A stretch of 64,000 nt of DNA from an uncultured bacterium (GCA_905214225.1 CAJMLL010000002.1:1-64000); one strand, 5' to 3'; positions 54,385-62,965 are shown, counted from the first letter of the stretch. The notes: a model not told the origin generated them from the sequence alone. Numbers and translations are program-made.

Positions 54385-54560
54385 GTCTATAAGCGATGAG
54401 ATATGCTGGAGAACATGGGTCTTGTCCAGAATTTATTCAGCAGGATTCAGAATACCGCCAGCGACAGCATCGGAAGTGGCGACATCACCGGATCTGCGAA
54501 TTAATGATATGAAATTGACAACCGGCAGCCGCGAAGCTGCGAAAACAGAAAGGAAACACC
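54385..54560. other. Intergenic stretch before the prepilin peptidase gene
   Basis: I see no gene here. TTGACA occurs at about 54517 but has no -10 box at a proper distance. A short AGCCGCGAAGCTGC repeat precedes the next ribosome site. Confidence 0.4.
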
Positions 54561-55286
54561 ATGGATACTGGAATGACAGCCCTCGCCATCATCATAAAAG
54601 CCCTCGCCGGTGTACTGGCGGGCATTCTGATGGGGAACGGCGCCGTATATCTGTTTAATCATATGCCGGCGAAGTGGTTCACGGACTACGGGGAGAAGCC
54701 CTGTGAGGAACTTCTGAATACGGACGGGCAGAGGGTGAAGAGTTACCCGTGGAAGTACGTGTTTTCCATGTTTTTTGCGGCGGCGGCCGTGTATGGATTC
54801 TGCAGGGACTGGAGATACGGGATTGCGGAGCTCTGTATCTTCTGGCTTCTTCTGGAAATTGCCATCGGGGATAAGAAGTACCGGATCATTTCGGACGAGC
54901 TGGTAATTCTCCTGGCGGTCAGCAGCATCGGCATGATTCCCTACGTAAACGGCTGGAATGATATGCTTCTGGGTGCCTGCACTGGATTTTTCATTATGGG
55001 AGCCGGTGCCCTGATTGGAAGGATGGCATATAAAAAGCCGGCGGTCGGAGGCGGTGACATCAAGCTTTTTGCGGCGGTCGGACTGGCCGGAGGGGTGTAC
55101 GGGATGCTTTCCATCTTCATCCTGACGGCGCTTTTGTCGGCGGGGCATCTGGTAATAAGGATTGCCAGAAAGACGGTGAAGAAGGGGGATGCTGTTCCGA
55201 TGGCGCCCTATGTATTTTTGTCGGCGGTCATCTATTTCCTCTTTCTGCATGATCATATCGGAATCTGGGTCAGTACCTGGATGTAG
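54561..55286 (+). CDS. Prepilin peptidase, A24 family
   Basis: A 241-residue polytopic aspartyl protease of the type IV prepilin peptidase family. The catalytic GxGD motif is in GGGDIKLFAAVGL near residue 172; the first Asp is probably in AIGDKKYRIISDE. MAPYVFLSAVIYF matches the C-terminal PxxP-like helix. The N-terminal methylase domain is short and lacks the usual four-Cys zinc site, so methylation may be lost. No pilin or secretion genes lie nearby. AAAGGAAA precedes the ATG. Confidence 0.85.
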   Translation: MDTGMTALAIIIKALAGVLAGILMGNGAVYLFNHMPAKWFTDYGEKPCEELLNTDGQRVKSYPWKYVFSMFFAAAAVYGFCRDWRYGIAELCIFWLLLEIAIGDKKYRIISDELVILLAVSSIGMIPYVNGWNDMLLGACTGFFIMGAGALIGRMAYKKPAVGGGDIKLFAAVGLAGGVYGMLSIFILTALLSAGHLVIRIARKTVKKGDAVPMAPYVFLSAVIYFLFLHDHIGIWVSTWM

Positions 55287-55347
55287 ATGTGAGGGCCGGG
55301 TTTCAGAATGGATGGCCGGAGAAGTGTAAAATGGAATTTTCTGGATG

Positions 55348-55383
55348 AACCGGGATGCGTGGAGCGCGTTTCCCCGGTTTTTC
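55348..55383 (+). terminator. Terminator of the prepilin peptidase gene
   Basis: AACCGGG and CCCGGTT pair around an 18-base loop, followed by TTTTCC. Confidence 0.75.
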
Positions 55384-55469
55384 CTTGCGGAAATCTGTCA
55401 GAAAGGGTAAATTTTGTCCAGAAAAGTGTAGTCTGTGTGGAATTATGGCGCAGGAATAGCGGGAGCGTC

Positions 55470-55486
55470 GGAATTATGGTAAGATA
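55470..55486 (+). promoter_or_regulatory. yhbY promoter (TGn-extended -10)
   Basis: GGAATTATGGTAAGATA has TG one base before TAAGAT and matches the block at 15131 in 16 of 17 bases. The yhbY start is about 60 bases downstream. Confidence 0.55.
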
Positions 55487-55546
55487 AATCGGATAAGTGT
55501 CTCTTCCCAGATGACGGGAAGGACGGAGAATGAAAAGGAAATCAGA

Positions 55547-55849
55547 ATGATTACAGGTAAACAGAGAAGTTATTTAAAGGGTCTCGCGCAGAAGCTGGAT
55601 CCGACTGTATATATCGGAAAAGCAGGACTTTCCGAGATGGTCGTTAAATCGATCGATGATAAACTGAAGGCGTCGGAGCTGGTGAAGGTGAAGATTCAGG
55701 AGGGATGCACGCTGAACCCGAAGGAAACCTGCCAGAAACTGGCGGAAGAGCTGGACGCGGAGTTCGTGCAGGCGATCGGACGCCGCTTCGTCCTTTACCG
55801 CCGTGCAGAGAAGAAAGAGAAAAGAAAAATTATTCTGCCGCGCGCGTAA
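55547..55849 (+). CDS. yhbY: YhbY-family RNA-binding protein
   Basis: A 100-residue CRM-domain protein associated with 50S ribosome assembly. The sequence MITGKQRSYLKGLAQKLDPT followed by VYIGKAGLSE and ELVKVKIQ with the GRRFVLYR end is diagnostic, including the GKxG RNA-binding loop. The ATG follows AAGGAA; the longer in-frame start has no ribosome site. It is followed after 18 bases by truA, so RNA-modification genes are grouped here. Confidence 0.95.
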   Translation: MITGKQRSYLKGLAQKLDPTVYIGKAGLSEMVVKSIDDKLKASELVKVKIQEGCTLNPKETCQKLAEELDAEFVQAIGRRFVLYRRAEKKEKRKIILPRA

Positions 55850-55867
55850 GGAGAAACGGGGTCGGAA

Positions 55868-56707
55868 ATGACGGTCAGAAATGTTCTTCTGACAATTGAA
55901 TATGATGGAACGCGCTTCTGCGGATGGCAGCGCCAGCCGAATGTGCGGACGGTGCAGGGGCTCCTGGAAGAGACGCTGACGCGGGTGCTGGGATTTCCGG
56001 TCTCTGTGGACGGAACCAGCAGAACGGACGCCGGGGTTCATGCCCTCGGACAAAGGGCGAGTTTTCAGGGAGAATACGGGCTGCCGGTCGAAAAAATTCC
56101 GCTGGTCGTCAACCGGATTCTGAACGGCAGAACGCCGGAACCGGGAGAAAACAGCGACCTGAGGATTCTCCGGGCGGAAGAAGTCCCGCCGGAGTTTCAC
56201 GCCAGATACCAGTGTGTCGGAAAGACTTACGTCTACAAGATCTGGAATCTTGAGGAAATGCCGGTGTTCTGCAGGAATTACTACTGCCATACGGAGCGGC
56301 CGCTGGACCTTCAGGCCATGAATGAAGCAGCAGCATCGATTATCGGAAAGCATGATTTTCAGTGTTTTCAGGCAGCAGGATCCAATCCGCGGCTGACAAC
56401 GGTAAGGACGATTTACGGCCTTCAGGTCAGGCGGGGAGAGGGCGCGGGAAGCGCCTCAGGCTCTTCTGACGGGCCGTCGGTGGAAATTGAAGTGACCGGC
56501 GACGGATTCCTGTATAATATGGTGAGGATTATCGCCGGAACACTGATTGAAATCGGACTTCACCGGATGGAGCCGGGAGCGGCGGCGGAAATCATCGCGT
56601 CCAGAGACCGGCAGAAGGCGGGACCGACGGCGCCTCCTCAGGGACTCTACCTGAAGGAAATCTACTATGATGCGGAGCGCATGAAACGCTGTGCAGGATG
56701 TCTGTAA
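55868..56707 (+). CDS. truA: tRNA pseudouridine synthase A
   Basis: A 279-residue enzyme that isomerises uridines 38-40 in tRNA anticodon stems. The catalytic Asp lies in GTSRTDAGVHALGQ near residue 54, LEIEYDGT-type N-terminal sequence reads LLTIEYDGTRFCGWQ, and FLYNMVRIIAGTLIEIG is the conserved C-terminal helix. The insertion RRGEGAGSASGSSDGP is a short low-complexity loop. It is probably co-transcribed with yhbY. Confidence 0.97.
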   Translation: MTVRNVLLTIEYDGTRFCGWQRQPNVRTVQGLLEETLTRVLGFPVSVDGTSRTDAGVHALGQRASFQGEYGLPVEKIPLVVNRILNGRTPEPGENSDLRILRAEEVPPEFHARYQCVGKTYVYKIWNLEEMPVFCRNYYCHTERPLDLQAMNEAAASIIGKHDFQCFQAAGSNPRLTTVRTIYGLQVRRGEGAGSASGSSDGPSVEIEVTGDGFLYNMVRIIAGTLIEIGLHRMEPGAAAEIIASRDRQKAGPTAPPQGLYLKEIYYDAERMKRCAGCL

Positions 56708-56790
56708 TCAGCCTGCAGATCGTGAAAAAGAGCTGGCTGTATAGTGAAGAGAAAGCAGCCTGATGTAATTCGGCAGAAAACGAGGAGAAT

Positions 56791-57321
56791 ATGGCAGATC
56801 GGGGATATATCGATAACAGAATGTCATGGGATGAATATTTTATGGAGATGGCGGAACTGACTTCGCAGCGGTCGACCTGTCTCAGGCGGCATGTGGGTGC
56901 GGTAATCGTGAAGGATAAGCACGTCATCGCCACCGGCTACAATGGCGCGCCGAAGGGACTGAAACACTGTGCGCAGATGGGCGGATGCCTGAGAGAAAAG
57001 CTGCATGTTCCGTCCGGTCAGCGTCATGAACTCTGCCGCGCGCTTCATGCTGAGCAGAACGCGATTATCCAGGCAGCGACCCTGGGACAGAGCATTGAAG
57101 GCGGAACCATTTACATTACCAACAGCCCATGCGGAATCTGCGCCAAGATGATTATCAATGCCGGACTGAAGCGGATCGTCGTCCGAGACGGGTATCCGGA
57201 TGAGCTGGCAAAGGAAATTCTGGACGAGGCGGAAATGGACATTGAATACCTGCCGCATCCGGACGGACCGGAAGAAAATTCCGGAAAGACAGAAGAGGTG
57301 AAACAGGATGCAGATCACTAA
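56791..57321 (+). CDS. dCMP deaminase (ComEB-like)
   Basis: A 176-residue zinc-dependent deaminase converting dCMP to dUMP for thymidylate synthesis. The zinc/catalytic motif is LHAEQNAI (His and Glu) with the PCGIC cysteines near residue 113. [18 protein letters not shown] and [12 protein letters not shown] are typical of the dCMP deaminase family. The GAGGAG site precedes the ATG. Its last 14 bases overlap the next gene, showing an operon. Confidence 0.94.
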   Translation: MADRGYIDNRMSWDEYFMEMAELTSQRSTCLRRHVGAVIVKDKHVIATGYNGAPKGLKHCAQMGGCLREKLHVPSGQRHELCRALHAEQNAIIQAATLGQSIEGGTIYITNSPCGICAKMIINAGLKRIVVRDGYPDELAKEILDEAEMDIEYLPHPDGPEENSGKTEEVKQDADH

Positions 57322-58477
57322 ATTTACCGTATTTCTCCTGTTCGGCCTGTCCTTTGTCATTTCTCTGGCGGTTACTCCTGTGGCCAGGTGGATCGCGCCG
57401 AGAATCGGCGCCATGGACATTCCTAAGGATTCACGGAGAATGCACACTCATCCGATTCCGCGCTTCGGCGGAATGGCGATGTTCCTGGGAACGATTATAC
57501 CGATCCTTTTTTTTCTGCACAACCACTCCGGCATGATGGCGGCAGCGGTGGGCGGATGCATGGTCTATGCCCTGGGTGTGCTGGATGATCTGAAGAATCT
57601 ATCGGCGAAACTGAAATTCGGTGTGGAGCTGTTAATTGCCGCTCTGATGTACGCCATGGGACTTCGGATCAAGCTGATCTCCAATTATTTCGGCAGCGGT
57701 GATCTGCACTTCGGAACGGCTGTATGCTTCATTGTCACCGTGCTGTGGATTGTCGGAATTACCAACACGATCAATCTGGTGGACGGACTGGATGGTCTGG
57801 CTGCCGGTGTGGCGATGATTGCGGCGCTGACGATCGCCTATGTTGCCTATATTCACGGAGATACCTATGGAATGATTCCGGTCTGCTGCGCGATGATTTC
57901 GCTGGCGGGAAGCTGCGCGGGATTCCTCCCTTATAACTTCTATCCGGCAGGCATTTTCATGGGAGACAGCGGCTCGCTGTTTCTGGGATTTATGATCGCG
58001 TCGATGTCGGTTGTCGGGCCGCTGAAGAGGTCTACGGTGATTGCGGTTGTCATCCCGGTCATCGTTCTCGGCGTTCCGATTTTTGATACCTTCTTTGCGA
58101 TTTTCCGCCGATGGATCAATCACAGACCGATTATGGAGGCGGATAAAGGCCATCTGCATCATCACCTGATGGCTTCCGGATTCGGCCAGCGCCGTGCTGT
58201 GCTGATGCTGTATGGAATCAGCGGTATTATGGGAATGGCTGCAGTTCTGGTCAGCCGCGAACTGATTAAAGATGCGATCGTCCTGATGGCAATCGCAGGT
58301 ATATATCTGTATGTGTTCCTGACCGACCCGAACCACAAGCTTCCGCATATCAAGGCGGTTGATACCAACAGGGAGGAAAAGCAGCAGCAGAGAATGGAAA
58401 AATGGGACCCGAAAGAGCAGCAGAAGTACAGTGAAGGTTTTTCATCAGAGGCAGATCAAAACAAAAGAGACTCTTAA
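57308..58477 (+). CDS. WecA/TagO-type undecaprenyl-phosphate sugar-1-phosphate transferase
   Basis: A 389-residue, 11-helix membrane enzyme of the MraY/WecA family that starts wall teichoic acid or polysaccharide synthesis by moving GlcNAc-1-phosphate to undecaprenyl phosphate. It has [16 protein letters not shown] (metal Asp pair), [15 protein letters not shown] and the [10 protein letters not shown] motif specific to the WecA/TagO group rather than MraY. The last 40 residues are charged and cytoplasmic. AGAGGTG lies before the ATG within the upstream gene. A strong terminator follows. Confidence 0.93.
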   Translation: MQITKFTVFLLFGLSFVISLAVTPVARWIAPRIGAMDIPKDSRRMHTHPIPRFGGMAMFLGTIIPILFFLHNHSGMMAAAVGGCMVYALGVLDDLKNLSAKLKFGVELLIAALMYAMGLRIKLISNYFGSGDLHFGTAVCFIVTVLWIVGITNTINLVDGLDGLAAGVAMIAALTIAYVAYIHGDTYGMIPVCCAMISLAGSCAGFLPYNFYPAGIFMGDSGSLFLGFMIASMSVVGPLKRSTVIAVVIPVIVLGVPIFDTFFAIFRRWINHRPIMEADKGHLHHHLMASGFGQRRAVLMLYGISGIMGMAAVLVSRELIKDAIVLMAIAGIYLYVFLTDPNHKLPHIKAVDTNREEKQQQRMEKWDPKEQQKYSEGFSSEADQNKRDS

Positions 58478-58505
58478 AGGAAACTTAAGAGAAGTTAAGG
58501 AAAAA
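58474..58505 (+). repeat. TTAA-type tandem repeats at the 3' end of the WecA/TagO gene
   Basis: TTAAAGGAAAC, TTAAGAGAAG and TTAAGGAAAAA follow each other with 11- and 10-base periods. Such one-turn direct repeats are typical of OmpR/PhoB-family response-regulator sites. They lie about 100 bases before the next promoter. Confidence 0.45.
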
Positions 58506-58534
58506 TGAATACATTTGTGTCATGAACACATATA

Positions 58535-58580
58535 AATAGCGTAATTCGTTGTGCGCGCAGCTGAATTACGCTATTATTTT
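58535..58580 (+). terminator. Terminator after the WecA/TagO gene
   Basis: AATAGCGTAATTC and GAATTACGCTATT form a perfect 13-bp stem with a 15-base loop, followed by ATTTTG. Confidence 0.88.
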
Positions 58581-58607
58581 GTGAAGAAACCGTGAAGACT
58601 CTATAAT
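58579..58607 (+). promoter_or_regulatory. Promoter P1 of the lytic transglycosylase gene
   Basis: TTGTGA and TATAAT are exactly 17 bases apart; the -35 box overlaps the tail of the terminator. Confidence 0.65.
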
Positions 58608-58609
58608 CC

Positions 58610-58640
58610 TTAAAGGGTTCTTAAGAAATTCCGTTATAAT
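58610..58640 (+). promoter_or_regulatory. Promoter P2 with two 11-bp direct repeats
   Basis: TTAAAGGGTTC and TTAAGAAATTC lie side by side, two bases plus TTATAAT downstream. A -35 box is missing, and the repeats occupy its place, as in PhoB-activated promoters. A structured leader follows, with CGGAATCC/GGATTCCG (58663-58711) and GATCAG/CTGATC (58712-58731) hairpins. Confidence 0.5.
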
Positions 58641-58770
58641 AGGGCCATGTTGAACAGCGAAACGGAATCCGAGCAGTCCAAAGCAAGAAGGACAGAATGT
58701 ACAGGATTCCGGATCAGTAATCAGGCTGATCTGTTAACTATTTTTAGAAGCGATAAGGAGTGTTTCACAA

Positions 58771-59334
58771 ATGACATCTTGTATGAAAAAAATGACCGCA
58801 GGTTTGCTTATGGCAATCGCGATTGTGTTTGCAGCAGGATTTGGTATGCAGGCACACGCCGCATCGTCGACTACGATTAATGGACTGGCTGCCTACATGA
58901 GAACCCAGAATTCTTCACTGAGTGTTTCCAAGTCCAGACAGCTGGCTAACACATATGTAAATTACGCACAGCAGTACAATGTCAGCGCGAGAGTGCTGAT
59001 GGCGATGTCCCAGTGCGAGAGCAGATTTACAGAGCGTGCATATAATCCGGCAGGCTACTACGGAATCATGCAGACCACCGCGCAGCTCGGAAGAACCTTC
59101 GGCGGAGTATCTGCGAGCAAGCTGTTTAAGGCAAAGTACAGCATCAAGACAGGATCTGCTTACCTGGCCTACAATCTCCGTTACTTCAACGGAAACTACA
59201 CCAAGGCGATCACAGGCTACTGCGCAGGAACAGGTGCTGCGGCACGCGGTGCATCCACACGTCCGGCCAAGGTTCGTCTGGCTGTAAAGAACAACATCGA
59301 CAACTACATGGAAAGCCACGGATACGATAATTAA
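58771..59334 (+). CDS. Secreted lytic transglycosylase (SLT-like)
   Basis: A 187-residue exported protein. The signal peptide (KKMTAGLLMAIAIVFAAGFG, cleavage after AHA near residue 30) precedes a small goose-lysozyme/SLT domain. The catalytic Glu is in MSQCESRF, followed by YGIMQTTAQLGR and the SGxAYLAYNLRYFNGNYTKAITGYCAGTGA region typical of transglycosylases. It would cleave glycan strands of peptidoglycan. AAGGAG is 10 bases before the ATG; a second ATG four codons later is possible. Two promoters and a hairpin-rich leader suggest tight control. Confidence 0.9.
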   Translation: MTSCMKKMTAGLLMAIAIVFAAGFGMQAHAASSTTINGLAAYMRTQNSSLSVSKSRQLANTYVNYAQQYNVSARVLMAMSQCESRFTERAYNPAGYYGIMQTTAQLGRTFGGVSASKLFKAKYSIKTGSAYLAYNLRYFNGNYTKAITGYCAGTGAAARGASTRPAKVRLAVKNNIDNYMESHGYDN

Positions 59335-59452
59335 TCCGCAGAGCGGATCTTCATGTTCAATTGAATACTCTGGCACATGCCGCAGAACGTTTCCTTTTGT
59401 ATGATTTTTCCCTTCCTTTCGGTGAAATGATTTTATGCGGCGGTGTCCTGGT

Positions 59453-59482
59453 AGAGAGGCTGTTTATGGCAGTCTCTTTTTT
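59453..59482 (+). terminator. Terminator after the transglycosylase gene
   Basis: AGAGA-GG-CTG pairs with CAG-TCTCT (two bulged G) and is followed by TTTTTT. Confidence 0.75.
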
Positions 59483-59639
59483 CATGCCGAAAATCGGATG
59501 AGCGGCAGCGTACAGACGGCGGCTGTGGAGCAGGGAGAGATCTGCGAGGCTGATTGAACATCAGGCTGCATACAGATCATGAAAATGCCTGGAGATCTGC
59601 TCCCACTGGCTCTTGACACCATCGAGCAGAATGAAGAGT

Positions 59640-59668
59640 TTGCGAACAGGGTGTGATGATGTTAGAAT
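59640..59668 (+). promoter_or_regulatory. Promoter of the mtnA-scpA-scpB operon
   Basis: TTGCGA and TAGAAT are 17 bases apart, with a TG one base before the -10 box. The mtnA start codon is about 105 bases downstream. Confidence 0.7.
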
Positions 59669-59773
59669 ATATCCACGTATGTTTGAAACAGCGGAACGGC
59701 GGGGAGCGGCAGAAGAGGCGGTTTTCTCTTGCCGGGTGGATTTTGTCCGACAGACAGTGAGGAAGTGACAGAA

Positions 59774-60817
59774 GTGAAGTTTGAAACGATCGCATTCAGG
59801 GACGGAAAACTGGTTATTCTGGACCAGACCCGTCTGCCGAATGAAGAGAAATATATTGAACTGAAGACGAAGGAAGACGTTTATGACGCCATTAAGAAGC
59901 TGATGGTGCGCGGGGCGCCGGCGATCGGAGATGCGGCGGGATACGGGCTGTATGTCAGTGTCCGGGACAGCCGTGCGGAAAGCCTGGAGGCGTTTAAGAA
60001 GGAGGTCGGCGAAACAGCGGAGTACCTGAATTCTTCCCGCCCGACGGCGGTCAATCTGAGCTGGGCGCTGAACCGCCTGCTGAAGCGGCTGGATTCCTTT
60101 ACAGGAAGTGTGGAAGACGCAAAACAGCTGCTGCTGGATGAGGCGGACGAGATTTTCAAGGAGGATGTGGAGTCCTGCAGAAAGATGGGCGAGTACGGGC
60201 TGACGCTGCTTAAGCCGGGCATGGGCATTCTGACCCACTGCAATGCGGGAGCGCTGGCCACGGCCCGCTACGGAACCTGTCTGTCACCGGTTTATCTGGG
60301 GGAAGAGCAGGGCTATGGATTCCATGTTTACGCGGATGAGACACGGCCGCTGCTTCAGGGGGCCAGGCTGACTTCCTGGGAACTGAAAAAGGCCGGTGTG
60401 GATGTTACGCTGATCTGCGATAATATGGCGGCTTCTGCCATGAGAAAGGGCTGGATTCAGGCAGTTGTGGTCGGATGTGACCGGATGGCGGCCAACGGAG
60501 ACGGCGCCAATAAGATAGGAACGTCGCAGGTCGCGATTATGGCTAAGGAGTACGGCATTCCATTCTACATGTTCGTGCCGACTTCGACGATTGATCTCGA
60601 CACTGAAAGCGGCGGCGATATCGTCATCGAAGAGAGAGACGGCGAAGAGATTTACCGGATGTGGTACGAGAAGCCGATGGCGCCGGAAGGGGTAAAGACC
60701 TTCAACCCTGCCTTTGATGTCACGGACCATAAGTACATCACCGCCGTAATTACGGAGAAGGGAATCGCGCGGCCGCCGTACACGGAGAGCCTGCGGAGAC
60801 TGGTTCATGAGCTATAA
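59774..60817 (+). CDS. mtnA: S-methyl-5-thioribose-1-phosphate isomerase
   Basis: A 347-residue enzyme of the methionine salvage pathway converting methylthioribose-1-phosphate to methylthioribulose-1-phosphate. VRGAPAIGDAAGYG, the catalytic Cys in GILTHCNAGALAT and Asp in VVGCDRMAANGDGANKIGT, and the PTSTIDLD segment are present. No other mtn genes are near, so the pathway may be partial or the enzyme may act on a related pentose phosphate. The GTG start gives the usual length and follows GAGGAAG; another GTG lies three codons upstream. It overlaps scpA by 11 bases. Confidence 0.93.
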   Translation: MKFETIAFRDGKLVILDQTRLPNEEKYIELKTKEDVYDAIKKLMVRGAPAIGDAAGYGLYVSVRDSRAESLEAFKKEVGETAEYLNSSRPTAVNLSWALNRLLKRLDSFTGSVEDAKQLLLDEADEIFKEDVESCRKMGEYGLTLLKPGMGILTHCNAGALATARYGTCLSPVYLGEEQGYGFHVYADETRPLLQGARLTSWELKKAGVDVTLICDNMAASAMRKGWIQAVVVGCDRMAANGDGANKIGTSQVAIMAKEYGIPFYMFVPTSTIDLDTESGGDIVIEERDGEEIYRMWYEKPMAPEGVKTFNPAFDVTDHKYITAVITEKGIARPPYTESLRRLVHEL

Positions 60818-61658
60818 GGTTACTCTGCCGGAGTTTGAAGGGCCGTTTGATCTTCTGGTTTATCTGATCGAGAGTTCGGAGATGAGCATTTATGACATCC
60901 GGATTTCGGAGATCACGGAGCAGTACATGACTTATCTGCATCAGATGCAGGATTGGAATATAGAGCTTTCCTCGGAGTTTATGGTGCTGGCATCGGAACT
61001 TCTGAGAATCAAGTCGAAGATGCTGCTTCCGGGGGCGGAAAAGGAAAAGAAGGATCAGGGCGTAGTGCGGGAAGACCCGCGTGAAGACCTGGTTCAGCAG
61101 CTGCTGGAATATAAGCGGTGCAAGGCGGCGGGGAAGGCCCTGCAGGAGCGTGCCCGCGAGATGGAAGATGTGTATGTCAAGCCGCAGGAGGATCTGTCGG
61201 ATTACACGGAACATCCGGATGAGTATCTGCGTCTGGGAACAGAAGAGTTTATCCGCGCCTTTTCTTCATTTCTTCACAGAAAGAAGCGGCTGGAGGACAC
61301 AAGAAAGCGATATACCACAATGCGCCGGGAGAAGGAGACCATGGAAAACCGCATGGCCATGATCCGGGACGTTTTTCTGAAAACCGGCAGGAAGGATGTG
61401 CTGGATTTCCGCCAGCTGGTGCCGTCCAGGACACGCATGGACGCCATCGTCAGTTTCCTGGCTGTGCTTCAGATGGTGCGGGGACACTATCTGAACATCC
61501 GCCAGTGGGGGCTGTACGGCGAGATTGAGCTTTCTTCCGGAAGCCGGCCGCTGGAGCAGTTCTCGCCTGAAGAAGAGGCAGAAAGAGCCGATGAGGATGG
61601 AGCAGGAGAGCATACATCCGGAAAAGATGAGCATACAGAAGAGAAGGGAGATTCATGA
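60807..61658 (+). CDS. scpA: Segregation and condensation protein A
   Basis: A 283-residue kleisin that bridges the two heads of SMC in the chromosome condensation complex. The start KVTLPEFEGPFDLLVYLIESSEMSIYDI is diagnostic, with the SMC-neck-binding N-terminal domain, a charged linker and a winged-helix C-terminus (residues 180-250). The last 30 residues are Glu-rich. It overlaps mtnA upstream and the ScpB gene downstream (ATGA), so all are co-transcribed. Confidence 0.95.
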   Translation: MSYKVTLPEFEGPFDLLVYLIESSEMSIYDIRISEITEQYMTYLHQMQDWNIELSSEFMVLASELLRIKSKMLLPGAEKEKKDQGVVREDPREDLVQQLLEYKRCKAAGKALQERAREMEDVYVKPQEDLSDYTEHPDEYLRLGTEEFIRAFSSFLHRKKRLEDTRKRYTTMRREKETMENRMAMIRDVFLKTGRKDVLDFRQLVPSRTRMDAIVSFLAVLQMVRGHYLNIRQWGLYGEIELSSGSRPLEQFSPEEEAERADEDGAGEHTSGKDEHTEEKGDS

Positions 61659-62731
61659 CCGGAAGCAGAGAAATAATAAAATCCGCGCTGGAATCGATGC
61701 TGTACGTCTGGGGGCGTCCGCTCCCGGCGAGGGATGCGGCAAAGGTCTTCGGCCTGACGGAGGATGAGGCGGTTCAGCTCTTTCTGGATCTTCAGAAAGA
61801 GTATGAGGACCGGGACAGCGGCATCCGCATCCGCAGAATCCGGAACTCCTTTCAGTTCATCACAGCGCCGGAGAACGCGGAGTTTGTCCGCAGACTCTGC
61901 ACACCGGTTAAGGAGAAGCGGCTTTCCCAGGCTTCCCTGGAGGTACTGGCCGTGATCGCCTATCTGCAGCCGGTGACCCGCGGACGGATCGACCAGATCC
62001 GCGGCGTCAAGTGCGACCGGGTCGTGGAGGGCCTGATCGATAAAGGACTGGTCGAGAGCCGCGGGCGTTCCTCGGGGGTGGGACGGCCGATTCTGTACGG
62101 TACGACAGACAAGTTTCTGGAGCAGCTGGGGCTGGAGAGCCTGGACGATCTGCCGGAGATATCTGAAGAGGGCATTCTGAGACAGGAGAGGGAAGAAGAA
62201 AGTATTCAGAATGAGGAATTGGAGACAAAAATGAAGGAGCAAGGGAATGTAATCATGGTCGGCATGCCATCATGCGGGAAAAGTACGGTGGGTGCCGCCC
62301 TGGCGGAAGCATCCGGGAAAAAGTTCCTGGACGCTGATGATGTCATCGAAAGACAGGAGGGCAGGACCCTTCAGGAAATTATCGATGCGGACGGAAACGA
62401 CTACTTTTCAGATGCGGAGCGGCGCGCGCTGCTTTCGATCGATGCGAGAAATACCGTCATCGCGACGGGCGGAAGCGCAATTTTCGCTGAAGATGCCATT
62501 GAGCGTCTGCGGAAGACCGGAAAAGTCGTGTATATCCGGATTCAGGAATCGACCGTAGAAAAGCGTCTGGATAATCTGGACAGCCGGGGCGTGACCATGG
62601 AAAAAGGGCAGACCCTTGCGGACCTGTACAATCTGCGGACACCCTACTATGAGAAACATGCAGACATCACCGTTGACGGTGACGGAAGAGAAATCGCGGA
62701 TGTAGTTGCGGAAATCTGTAAAAAGCTGTAG
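61655..62731 (+). CDS. scpB: ScpB fused in frame to a shikimate-kinase-like domain
   Basis: A 358-residue frame with two unrelated domains. Residues 1-175 are ScpB, the winged-helix partner of ScpA and SMC (KSALESMLYVWGRPL, LSQASLEVLAVIAYLQPVTR, GVGRPILYGTTDKFLE). Residues 196-358 are an AroK-like kinase with P-loop GMPSCGKST, DADDVIE, ATGGSAIF and LRTPYYEKHADI. The shikimate carboxylate-binding Arg (FRxxE) is Ser here (FSDAE) and the GGG loop reads GGS, as in a clostridial AroK-like subgroup, so the substrate may not be shikimate. An ATG at residue 193 has GGAG six bases upstream, so the kinase may also be made separately. No stop codon divides the domains. Confidence 0.88.
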   Translation: MTGSREIIKSALESMLYVWGRPLPARDAAKVFGLTEDEAVQLFLDLQKEYEDRDSGIRIRRIRNSFQFITAPENAEFVRRLCTPVKEKRLSQASLEVLAVIAYLQPVTRGRIDQIRGVKCDRVVEGLIDKGLVESRGRSSGVGRPILYGTTDKFLEQLGLESLDDLPEISEEGILRQEREEESIQNEELETKMKEQGNVIMVGMPSCGKSTVGAALAEASGKKFLDADDVIERQEGRTLQEIIDADGNDYFSDAERRALLSIDARNTVIATGGSAIFAEDAIERLRKTGKVVYIRIQESTVEKRLDNLDSRGVTMEKGQTLADLYNLRTPYYEKHADITVDGDGREIADVVAEICKKL

Positions 62732-62742
62732 AGTATAACACG

Positions 62743-62781
62743 CCGGTAAAATTTGACAACAGCGCACAGTACCGGTAAAAT
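62743..62781. repeat. Direct repeat CCGGTAAAAT at the scf promoter
   Basis: The ten bases occur at 62743-62752 and 62772-62781, 29 bases apart. The first copy touches the -35 box and the second contains the -10 box. This may be chance or a regulator site. Confidence 0.4.
62753..62781 (+). promoter_or_regulatory. Promoter of scfA-scfB
   Basis: A perfect TTGACA and TAAAAT are separated by 17 bases. The scfA start codon lies 41 bases downstream behind GAAAGG. Confidence 0.85.
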
Positions 62782-62821
62782 ATGAATAAATATATCCTAT
62801 CAACAGAAAGGCGTGATTATC

Positions 62822-62965
62822 ATGAAGAGAATTAAAACGATCCAGACAAGAGATCTGAACAAGAGCATTGCAGACGGCGGCTGCGGAGAGTGCCAGACTT
62901 CATGCCAGAGTGCATGCAAGACTTCCTGCGGCGTTGCGAACCAGAAGTGCGAGAAGAGCCTGTAA
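62822..62965 (+). CDS. scfA: SCIFF ribosomally made peptide precursor
   Basis: A 47-residue precursor of the six-cysteines-in-forty-five family. It starts MKRIKTIQTRDLNKSIADG and carries cysteines at 21, 24, 28, 32, 36 and 43 with Thr and Ser between them. The maturase links Cys sulfur to a Thr, forming a thioether; the peptide's biological role is still unclear. Its stop codon overlaps the maturase start (TAATG), so the two are translationally coupled. Too short for default gene-length cut-offs. Confidence 0.95.
   Translation: MKRIKTIQTRDLNKSIADGGCGECQTSCQSACKTSCGVANQKCEKSL

Larger units (their letters stand above)
59335..59773. other. Intergenic region before mtnA
   Basis: It contains a terminator for the transglycosylase gene and a good promoter for the mtnA operon. 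No gene was seen; TTGACA at 59613 has no matching -10 box. Confidence 0.5.

Noticed and set aside
54362..54658. A 98-codon plus-strand frame before the prepilin peptidase gene
   Set aside because: No ribosome site, no domain, and it overlaps both the hairpin-rich region and the start of a clear gene.
58647..58880. A 77-codon frame in the transglycosylase leader considered as a leader peptide
   Set aside because: It overlaps the real gene in another frame and lacks a ribosome site; the leader hairpins explain the sequence better.
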